Positions 23,663-30,159 of a DNA stretch of 30,159 nt are shown in pieces; within the stretch, counting starts at the first letter, position 1; every line of letters begins with the position of its first letter. The notes below the pieces were generated by a model. The model saw only the letters and a program-made list of their open reading frames with translations. It made no database searches and was not told the origin of the DNA. A program made the translations under genes and the position numbers. This DNA comes from Bacillota bacterium. GTDB lineage: Bacteria; Bacillota; Clostridia; DSM-8532. The stretch covers positions 1 through 30,159 of the forward strand of contig JAEXRM010000046.1 in NCBI GenBank assembly GCA_023440865.1. The letters run 5' to 3'.

Positions 23663-24760
23663 TCAATAACCATCGGCAAGTGTTTCCGCCACGGTGCGGA
23701 TCTGGTCCTCGATCGCGATGAAGGCATCCACCACATCCGGATCGAAATGCGTGCCGCGCTCCTCCCGGATGGACGCCGCGGCCTCCTGGTGTGTCCGTCC
23801 CGCCTTGTAGGGCCGGACGGAGATCAGCGCGTCGTAAACGTCCGCAACCGCCATGATCCGGGCGCTGAGCGGAATGTCCGCGCCGCGCAGGCCGTCGGGA
23901 TAGCCGGTGCCGTCCCAGCGTTCCTGGTGATGGCACACGATCTCCTTGGCGCAGTCGAGGAAATCGACACGCGTGCCAAGCCTGCGCTCCGCGTGCAGGA
24001 TGGCGTCCCGCCCGATGGTGGTGTGCCGCTTCATGATTTCATACTCCTCCTCGGTCAGCGCGCCCTCCTTGAGCAGGATGCTGTCGGAAATGCCGACCTT
24101 CCCGATATCGTGCAGGGGTGCCGACTTGGTCAGGATGTCGATGTACCGCGGGGTCATCCGTTCGGCATGACGCGGGTTTTTCGCCAGCTGAGCGGCCAGC
24201 AGCCCGACATAGCGCTGCGTCCGGATGATGTGGCTGCCGGTCGTGTTGTCGCGCGTTTCTGCCAGTGCCGTCAATGCCTGGATGGTCACATCCTGGATGG
24301 CCTTGACCGCCTCGGTGCGCCGGAGCACCTCGCCCTCGAGCCAGGCATTCTTGTCCTCGAGGTACCGCGAGAACTCGCGCAGCTTGAGGTGGTTCTCCAC
24401 GCGGGCCAGCAGGATCGGCACACTGAAGGGTTTCGTGATGTAGTCGGCGGCACCGGCCCGGATGCCGGCCTCCTCGTCGGTTTCCTCCGAACGCGCTGTC
24501 AGGAAGATCACCGGGATCCTCCGTGTGTCCGCATTCTCCCTGAGCCGGCGCAACACCTCGAAGCCGTCCATGTCCGGCATCATGATGTCGAGCAGGATGA
24601 GATCGGGTGCCGGGTCCGCCCGGGCGAGACGCAGCGCGCGGTCGCCGCCGTTGGCGACCCGGACCTCGTAGCGTTCCTTGAGTGCCTCGTGCAGCAGCAC
24701 AAGGTTGTCAGGCGTGTCGTCTACCGCGAGGATGGTGTGTCTGGTCCGTTCCATCGTCAT
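23663..24760 (-). CDS. RpfG-like response regulator, REC-HD-GYP
   Basis: A 365-residue cytoplasmic regulator. The receiver (about 8-125) has DD at 14-15, phospho-acceptor Asp58 in LLDIMMPDMDG and Lys110 in ITKPF. A helical linker leads to an HD-GYP domain (about 160-350) with HDIGK (His217/Asp218), HH at 277-278 and GTGYPDG with GYP at 286-288. All expected metal ligands seem present, so it should degrade c-di-GMP when phosphorylated. Its ATG overlaps the stop of the hybrid kinase as ATGA (24757-24760), so the two are translationally coupled. An in-frame Met two codons later is an alternative start. This is a second HD-GYP module, lacking the DUF3369 domain of the one at 2852. Confidence 0.95.
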   Translation of the reverse strand: MTMERTRHTILAVDDTPDNLVLLHEALKERYEVRVANGGDRALRLARADPAPDLILLDIMMPDMDGFEVLRRLRENADTRRIPVIFLTARSEETDEEAGIRAGAADYITKPFSVPILLARVENHLKLREFSRYLEDKNAWLEGEVLRRTEAVKAIQDVTIQALTALAETRDNTTGSHIIRTQRYVGLLAAQLAKNPRHAERMTPRYIDILTKSAPLHDIGKVGISDSILLKEGALTEEEYEIMKRHTTIGRDAILHAERRLGTRVDFLDCAKEIVCHHQERWDGTGYPDGLRGADIPLSARIMAVADVYDALISVRPYKAGRTHQEAAASIREERGTHFDPDVVDAFIAIEDQIRTVAETLADGY

Positions 24761-27700
24761 GGGGCAGCCTCCTCCCGCCGGGCGTCATCCAGCAGCCGCA
24801 ACGCTTCGTCGTAATCGAAGCGGCTGACCGCACGGTCGAACATCGCATGCCTGTCGCCCAGCAGCGTATGGAGCGTCGTTGCGTGTCTCCCCGTGACGCG
24901 TCCGGCCTCCGGGTTTCCAGCCTGCAGCAGCCGGTGCAGCTCTGCCAGCATGTGTCCGTCGGGCATGGAAATCCGGGATTCCCTTGCGGCGGTCTTCTCG
25001 CCGGCGGGTATCCTGTCGGTGTTCACCCCGCCAATGGCCGATCCGCCGGTGGATATGGCGCCCTCGCTCCTTGCTTCTGCAGCCGCTCTCTGGGCGTCCG
25101 CCTGTGGCAGGCGCATGTCGAGTTCGGCGAGCATATCACGGTATCCTTCCGCAAAAGGCGCAAGCGCGTGGATGACCTGTTCCTCAGGCGCATGCGACCG
25201 CAGCAGGCGTTCCAGCGTTTCCGCCTGCAGCATCAACGGCTTCGCCCCGATGCTGCCGAGCACGCTCTTGGCCGTATGGGCCAGCCGCTCCGCGTCCCCG
25301 GCGTCATGGGCGGCAACCTGACGGCCGAGTGTTCCGGGAACGTCCCGGTATTCCGAGCGGAAGCGCTCGAGCAGCCGCAGATACAGGCTCCGGTTTCCAA
25401 CAAGCCGTCGCAGCGCATCCTGCAGGTCAAGACCGGCGATGGCGCCCAGCGCCGCCCACAGGTCGTCGGTCGCACGGGCGAGGCCCCCGGGCGCACCCGA
25501 AACCGGCTCCTGCGAACGGGCCTCTGTGCCGGCACCCGGCTCCCGATCCTGCGGATGGTCATCACTGCCGGCATCCGGAACGGCGCCATCGGCCAGGTGA
25601 CGGGTCAGCATGGCATACAGCTCCGGCACATCGATCGGTTTGGCGAGGAAATCGTTCATGCCGGCATCCAGGCAACGGCGGCGATCCTGCTCCATGGCGC
25701 TCGCCGTCATTGCCACGACCGGCAGCGTGCGGAACCGGGGATCGGCCCTCAGCCTTTCGGTCGCGGTGATGCCGTCGAGAACCGGCATGTTCAGATCCAT
25801 CAGCACGAGGTCAAACGACGCTTTTTCAAGACAGGCGAGCGCCGCCTGTCCATCGGCCGCGATGGTGACCGTCAGGCCGGCGTCCTCCAGGATTTCACGT
25901 GCCACTTCCTGGTTGAGCGTGTTGTCCTCCGCCAGCAGGATGCGCCTTCCCCGGATGGATGCCGGAAGCGCGGCCGGTAGCGTGACACCGGCATCCTGCG
26001 CCGGTTCCGGTGCCGGCCGGGCGTCCAGCAGCAGTTTCGCGATGGTCTCGTTGAGCACGCGCTGCTGCACGGGTTTGGGGATGACGGCCTCGAAGCCTGC
26101 GGAATGGGCCTGCTGGAAGGTTTCCTCCCGACCATAGGCCGTCACGAGCACGAGATGCGGCGGGCAGGCCTCGTACAGCCGCCCGATCCGCTGGCCCGTC
26201 TCGATGCCGTCCATACCTGGCATGAGCCAATCGGTGAAAACGACTTCGTACGGCCGGCCGCCAAGCCGGGCGAGGGCGGCGGCGTCCACGCCCTTCTGGC
26301 CGGAATCGGTGGACTCGACATCGAGCCCCATCGACAGCAGCATGTGCGTCAGGAGGATGCGTGCGCTTTCGTTGTCCTCGATCACCAGCACGCGCCTGCC
26401 CCGCAGGGCAGGAGGCGCAAGCTCATCGGGCAGCGCACGGTTCCCGAGTGTGAACCGCGCCGTGAACCAGAAGGTGCTTCCCTTCCCGGGCGCGCTTTCC
26501 ACGCCGACCCTGCCGCCCATCAGTTCCGCAAGTCGGCTGGAGATGGCCAGCCCCAAACCCGTGCCGCCGTATTTGCGCGTGGTGGAGCTGTCCGCCTGTG
26601 CGAAGCTTTCAAACAGATGCTTCCGTTGCGCTTCCGTAAGGCCGATGCCCATGTCGCGTACGGAAAAGCGCAGCAGGACGTTGTCCCCGTCGCATTCCTC
26701 CACATGCACGGTGATGCCGATTTCCCCCTTCTCGGTGAACTTGATCGCGTTGTTCGCATAGTTGATCAGCACCTGACCCACACGCAGCGGGTCGCCGACC
26801 AGCTGGCGCGGCACGTCGCGCTCGACGTTGAACAACAGCTCCAATCCCTTCTGCGCGGCCTTGTCCCCGATGAGGTTCGACAGGTTGCCGAGGACGGCGT
26901 CGAGCGGGAACTCGACCTGCTCGATGGGCAGCTTGCCCGCCTCCACCTTCGAGAAGTCGAGGATGTCGTTGATGATGCCGAGCAGGTGCTGGCCGGAGGC
27001 GTCGATCTTGGCCAGGTAATCCGCCTGCCGCTCGTTTGGCTCCGTCTTGCGCAGCAGGTAGGTCATGCCGATGATGGCGTTGAGCGGTGTGCGGATTTCA
27101 TGACTCATGTTCGCCAGGAAATCGGCCTTCACGCGGGAAGCCGTCTCGGCGGCCTCCTTGGCCTGCATGAGGTCGTTCTCCATGCGCTTGCGTTCGGTGA
27201 TGTCCGAGGACACGCTGCAGACACCCATCACCAGCGGCCCTTCGGCCATGGGCACCTTGGTTGTCTGATAGACCCGCTCCCCGCCGTCCGGCAGGAGGAT
27301 CGTTTCCTCGAAGACACGGACGACGCCCGATTCCATGCATGCGGCATCGTCGGCCTCCGGCAGGGACGGGCCATGTCGGTCCGGCGGATCCGGCTTGCCG
27401 AGGACTTCATCGCGGCGCAGGCCGGTGACGCGTTCCCACTCGGAATTCACATAGGAATAACGGCCTTCCCGGTCCTTTGCGTACACGACCGTATTGAGGT
27501 TGTCGAGCACCGACTCCATGAGCTGCTTGTTGTTCTTGAGCTCGATTTCCGAGAGCTTCTTCTCGGTGATGTCCCGAAAGGAGATGACGGCACCGGTGAT
27601 GCGGTTCTCCTCCAGCAGGGGGCTGGCGATGTACTCGATGGGGATGTAGCGGCCAGAACGGTGGCGGAATTCGGCTTCGGCGTTGCGGATGCTGCGGCCC

Positions 27701-29445
27701 TCGCGGAAAATCCGGAACATCCCGGTCCGCCCTTCGCCCTCGTCCGGCAGGTCGACCGGATCGCGCAGCAGGGTCGAAAAGGCGTCCATGCCGGCGAGTT
27801 CGTCCGCCTTGTATCCCAGAATGGCGCACCCGACCGGGTTGATGAAGGCGATGCGGCCGGTTTCGTCCATGCCGAGCAGCCCTTCGCCGCTCGACTCGAG
27901 GATGTGGCGCACCTGCGCCTCCTTGGCGGAGATGCCTGCCATGAGCTGCCGGACCGCCTCGTTGTCCGACGCGAGCCGGATATAGGTTGCCAGCAGGCTG
28001 CCCGCCTTCTCCAGCCATTCGCGCTGCAGGTCGTCGAGCGCGACGGGGAACCCTGCCTCCAGGACGCCCATGAGCCGCCCGCCATAGAGGAGGGGCAGGT
28101 CGATGACCTGGGCGGGTGGCAGGCTGCCAAACGCAAAGGTGAATCGCGGGCCGTCTTCGGGCAGCAGGGTGGTGATCATCCTGCCCTCCCTGGCCGCCTG
28201 TCCGGCAAGGCCCTCGCCTGGGCGGAGCGCTTCCGCCGTTTCACCGGGAACCGGGGCGTAGGCGGCCTTGCGGATCAGCAGGCCGTCCCTTCCGGGGACA
28301 TGGATGGAGCCGGTGCGGGCGGACAGGTATGTGCAGATGTGCCGCAGGGCCCGTTCGAGCAGCAGCTCCATGTCCATGACATCGCCCAGTCCCGAGCCGA
28401 AGGCCGTCAGTTCCATTTCCGCATGCATGCGTGCCTCGAAACGGGTGCGGGCCAGTGTCGCCTCCAGTTCCAGCGCGCGGCGCTGGTCCACTTCGGCCGT
28501 CATTCTCGTCACGAGCGCCTCAAGATCGCGCTTGGTGTCGCCCAGGCTGGCTTCCGTCTGCCTTCGTTGGGTCAGCTCGGCCTGCAGCGAGCCGTACAGG
28601 TGCGTGAATGTCGTGGCGAGCAGACGCATTTCCTGTGATCCGCTGGGGACGACGGCAGGCTGCGCCCCTTGCCGGCCGAGGGCGCCGATGGCCTGCCGGA
28701 GCGTTTCCGCCGGCCGGATGTACTGCCGGAAGAAGAGCAGGGACAGCAGCAGCAGTGTCCCCAATGTGAAGGCGGCCAGCACGAGCTCGAGGTTGCGGAC
28801 CAGCAGCATGCGCCGGTGGGAGTCGTCGAATTGCCGCTGCATCTTGCGCCGGATGGAAGCCTGGTATTCGGTGATGGGATCGATGATCGACCGCTTCGCC
28901 GACACATAGTCGGCGTCGAACATCAGGGTGCGCGCCAGGGTGAGCTTTTCGGCCGGATCGAGCGCGCGGTCGGCCGGATCGAGCGCGAAGGATGAGATCT
29001 CCGGCACCATGTCCGTGTCCCGGTAGCCGAGCGCCTCCATGACAAGCCGCATCGAGCGGCGCTCGGTTTCCACCAGCCGGTCGGAGTTGTTCTTGGCCGT
29101 TGTGACAAGCAGCAGATCCGCGTCGTCCACTTCGAGCGCGGCGAGTCGTTCGAGCGCCAGATCGCGCCGGCGCGTGCCGTTGACCTCCTGCCAGTAGGCC
29201 CGCAGGCTGGCGAGCTGGGCCGTGACGGAGAACTCGCGGGCCTGGTCCGTCAGGTGGTCGGAAGCCATGTGGATGTCGTCGCCGATCGTCAGCAGCTCGA
29301 ACAGCCTCGCCTCGGCGACACGCCGGTCATGCATGCTGTCTTGCGTCAGCAGGATGCTGAGCAGAGTCAGCGCGATCACAAGTGCCGTCGACCCGATGGC
29401 GATGGCGCCGAGACGACGGCGGTTGATGCGGATGAATCCGTCCAT
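24757..29445 (-). CDS. Hybrid sensor histidine kinase with two receivers and HPt
   Basis: This 1562-residue kinase contains a complete phosphorelay. In order: TM1 (12-33), a helical extracytoplasmic sensor (34-216), TM2 (217-240), coiled linker, GAF (about 345-490), two PAS domains (about 510-630 and 640-760), HisKA with His782 in NMSHEIRTPLN, HATPase (about 875-995, ending with GGTGLGLAI), receiver 1 with Asp1072 in FTDWLMPGMDG, receiver 2 with Asp1217 in LMDLNMPVLDG, and HPt with His1390 in AHTAKS. A tail of about 110 residues ends in a FDYDEALRLL motif that I have seen in other HPt kinases. Phosphate would pass His-Asp-His to the coupled HD-GYP regulator. AAAGGAG eight bases upstream fixes the start at 29445; the frame remains open upstream through the iterons but is not used. 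Confidence 0.95.
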   Translation of the reverse strand: MDGFIRINRRRLGAIAIGSTALVIALTLLSILLTQDSMHDRRVAEARLFELLTIGDDIHMASDHLTDQAREFSVTAQLASLRAYWQEVNGTRRRDLALERLAALEVDDADLLLVTTAKNNSDRLVETERRSMRLVMEALGYRDTDMVPEISSFALDPADRALDPAEKLTLARTLMFDADYVSAKRSIIDPITEYQASIRRKMQRQFDDSHRRMLLVRNLELVLAAFTLGTLLLLSLLFFRQYIRPAETLRQAIGALGRQGAQPAVVPSGSQEMRLLATTFTHLYGSLQAELTQRRQTEASLGDTKRDLEALVTRMTAEVDQRRALELEATLARTRFEARMHAEMELTAFGSGLGDVMDMELLLERALRHICTYLSARTGSIHVPGRDGLLIRKAAYAPVPGETAEALRPGEGLAGQAAREGRMITTLLPEDGPRFTFAFGSLPPAQVIDLPLLYGGRLMGVLEAGFPVALDDLQREWLEKAGSLLATYIRLASDNEAVRQLMAGISAKEAQVRHILESSGEGLLGMDETGRIAFINPVGCAILGYKADELAGMDAFSTLLRDPVDLPDEGEGRTGMFRIFREGRSIRNAEAEFRHRSGRYIPIEYIASPLLEENRITGAVISFRDITEKKLSEIELKNNKQLMESVLDNLNTVVYAKDREGRYSYVNSEWERVTGLRRDEVLGKPDPPDRHGPSLPEADDAACMESGVVRVFEETILLPDGGERVYQTTKVPMAEGPLVMGVCSVSSDITERKRMENDLMQAKEAAETASRVKADFLANMSHEIRTPLNAIIGMTYLLRKTEPNERQADYLAKIDASGQHLLGIINDILDFSKVEAGKLPIEQVEFPLDAVLGNLSNLIGDKAAQKGLELLFNVERDVPRQLVGDPLRVGQVLINYANNAIKFTEKGEIGITVHVEECDGDNVLLRFSVRDMGIGLTEAQRKHLFESFAQADSSTTRKYGGTGLGLAISSRLAELMGGRVGVESAPGKGSTFWFTARFTLGNRALPDELAPPALRGRRVLVIEDNESARILLTHMLLSMGLDVESTDSGQKGVDAAALARLGGRPYEVVFTDWLMPGMDGIETGQRIGRLYEACPPHLVLVTAYGREETFQQAHSAGFEAVIPKPVQQRVLNETIAKLLLDARPAPEPAQDAGVTLPAALPASIRGRRILLAEDNTLNQEVAREILEDAGLTVTIAADGQAALACLEKASFDLVLMDLNMPVLDGITATERLRADPRFRTLPVVAMTASAMEQDRRRCLDAGMNDFLAKPIDVPELYAMLTRHLADGAVPDAGSDDHPQDREPGAGTEARSQEPVSGAPGGLARATDDLWAALGAIAGLDLQDALRRLVGNRSLYLRLLERFRSEYRDVPGTLGRQVAAHDAGDAERLAHTAKSVLGSIGAKPLMLQAETLERLLRSHAPEEQVIHALAPFAEGYRDMLAELDMRLPQADAQRAAAEARSEGAISTGGSAIGGVNTDRIPAGEKTAARESRISMPDGHMLAELHRLLQAGNPEAGRVTGRHATTLHTLLGDRHAMFDRAVSRFDYDEALRLLDDARREEAAP
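28949..28990. repeat. 21-bp in-frame tandem duplication in the kinase sensor
   Basis: Two abutting 21-bp units (28949-28969 and 28970-28990) match at 19 of 21 positions and encode ALDPADR and ALDPAEK (residues 154-167). They lie in a loop of the extracytoplasmic sensor domain. Confidence 0.85.
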
Positions 29446-29490
29446 GCGGCTGTCTCCTTTCGGAGGGTTTGCGTGCGGCGCCCGGAGCAT

Positions 29491-29500
29491 ATCGTATATA
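29491..29500 (-). promoter_or_regulatory. -10 region of the hybrid kinase promoter
   Basis: On the minus strand an AT-rich island carries overlapping -10 candidates TATATA (29495-29500) and TACGAT (29491-29496). It is the only AT-rich stretch in the divergent gap and lies about 45 bp before the kinase start. No -35 hexamer is present: that position is occupied by the first iteron, five bases away. This suggests activator dependence, which is inference. Confidence 0.5.
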
Positions 29501-29505
29501 CCCTG

Positions 29506-29565
29506 TTCCGCACCACACATGCGATTTCCGCGCCACGCATGCGATTTCCGCGCCACACATGCGAT
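29506..29565. repeat. Three abutting 20-bp iterons
   Basis: Three head-to-tail 20-bp units (29506-29525, 29526-29545, 29546-29565) share TTCCGC-CCAC-CATGCGAT and vary only between A and G at two positions. The middle copy contains the palindrome CGCATGCG. The unit is close to two DNA helical turns, so bound proteins would lie on one face. The array occupies the -15 to -75 region of the kinase promoter and the upstream region of cheW. There are no spacers, so it is not a CRISPR array. Confidence 0.92.
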
Positions 29566-29678
29566 GATTGCCGCCAGACGCAGCACACCGGCGTCCGGAC
29601 CTCGGTTTCGCCCGGTTCAACTGGCATCCGGAAGGGGAAATACCGGACAGGGCCGTGGCGCCTGGAGGAGGATGCTGC

Positions 29679-30131
29679 ATGGGCAGTCGTGTGAAGTGCG
29701 TTGTTTTCACCATGGGCCGGGAGACATATGGCATGGAGATCGGGCATGTCAAGGAAATTCTGCTGGTCCCCGGCAATATCGTGAAGATGCCGAAATCCCC
29801 GCCGGCCGTCGTGGGTGTCGTGAACCTGCGGGGGGCCGTCATTCCCGTCGCCGACCTGAAGCGGTTCCTGGGGCTGGGACAATTCGAGGCCGGCCCGGAA
29901 AGCCGTTTGCTGGTTTTTCAGGTGGAGGGTGTCCTGTTCTCTGTACTCGTGGATGCGGTCACGGAGGTGCTTGACCTCGATGAGGAAGACATCGAGCGGG
30001 CCGGCGCGGTGTTGCCCGCCTGGGGCGATGGCATGGTGCGCGGCATTGGCAAGCAGGAAGGCCGCCTGGTGATCCTGCTCGATCCTGGCGCGCTCAAGCG
30101 CGAGCTGATCGATGCGGGCGGGGCCGCCTGA
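29679..30131 (+). CDS. cheW: Chemotaxis coupling protein CheW
   Basis: A 150-residue single-domain CheW. This scaffold protein joins chemoreceptors to the kinase CheA at the membrane. The fold is recognisable from CVVFTMGRETYGMEIGHVKEIL at the N-terminus, VVGVVNLRGAVIPVADLKRFLGL (about 45-67) and the C-terminal RGIGKQEGRLVILLDPGALK. The conserved NLRG segment is present. GGAGGAGG lies seven bases before the ATG at 29679, so translation should be strong. It diverges from the hybrid kinase gene, sharing the iteron-bearing gap. The chemoreceptor at 20339 is a plausible partner, but CheA is not in the window. No clear promoter was found; TTCAAC and AATACC near 29617-29645 are weak. Confidence 0.95.
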   Translation: MGSRVKCVVFTMGRETYGMEIGHVKEILLVPGNIVKMPKSPPAVVGVVNLRGAVIPVADLKRFLGLGQFEAGPESRLLVFQVEGVLFSVLVDAVTEVLDLDEEDIERAGAVLPAWGDGMVRGIGKQEGRLVILLDPGALKRELIDAGGAA

Positions 30132-30159
30132 GGCGTGTGCCGGGCCCGCACCGGTAAAG

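Noticed and set aside
29506..29565. CRISPR array.
   Set aside because: The three 20-bp repeats abut with no spacers and no cas genes are present.

Overview
The window is a gene-dense piece of a high-GC bacterial chromosome (my impression is low to mid 60s % GC, not counted). It has strong purine-rich ribosome binding sites and sigma-70-like promoters. The lineage is not settled. Copper-amine-oxidase-N type stalk repeats, an M29 aminopeptidase, a heterodimeric ABC exporter and GGAGG-type ribosome binding sites recall Bacillota. A full-length biosynthetic (fold III) arginine decarboxylase and a REC-DUF3369-HD-GYP protein are commoner in diderm phyla. I see no rRNA, complete tRNA, transposase, phage gene or CRISPR array.

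Layout. Bases 1-45 look like the end of an upstream gene. A tandem class II aldolase protein (177-1472, +) follows. Next are five genes on the minus strand: a nucleotidyltransferase-fold protein (1575-2687), a REC-DUF3369-HD-GYP response regulator (2852-4441) whose start overlaps the end of a multi-pass membrane histidine kinase (4438-6042), an M29 aminopeptidase (6150-7265) and a lipoate-protein ligase (7342-8388) with a near-consensus promoter. On the plus strand come a small nitroreductase (8818-9327) and the two subunits of a heterodimeric ABC exporter (9501-11237 and 11365-13161), closed by a strong hairpin. A CE2-like SGNH esterase (13290-14366, -) diverges from a secreted stalk-domain protein (14718-15647, +). 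Catalase (15873-17336), a YbaN/DUF454 membrane protein (17396-17827), arginine decarboxylase speA (18044-19963) and a chemoreceptor (20339-22117) follow on the plus strand.

The right third is mainly signalling. A secreted M14 carboxypeptidase (22095-23453, -) overlaps the chemoreceptor tail to tail. A second ATGA-coupled pair follows: an RpfG-like REC-HD-GYP regulator (23663-24760, -) and a 1562-residue hybrid kinase with its own receivers and HPt domain (24757-29445, -). CheW (29679-30131, +) diverges from the kinase, and three abutting 20-bp iterons lie between them.

The window therefore holds two separate kinase to c-di-GMP phosphodiesterase modules of different architecture, plus a chemoreceptor and CheW. 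This fits a motile bacterium that tunes c-di-GMP to external signals. A recurring oddity is short tandem duplication (14, 20, 21, 27, 36 and 37 bp units), in gene ends, leaders and coding sequence. The strongest candidates for something undescribed are the iteron-controlled divergent kinase/cheW promoter and the pairing of two HD-GYP modules.
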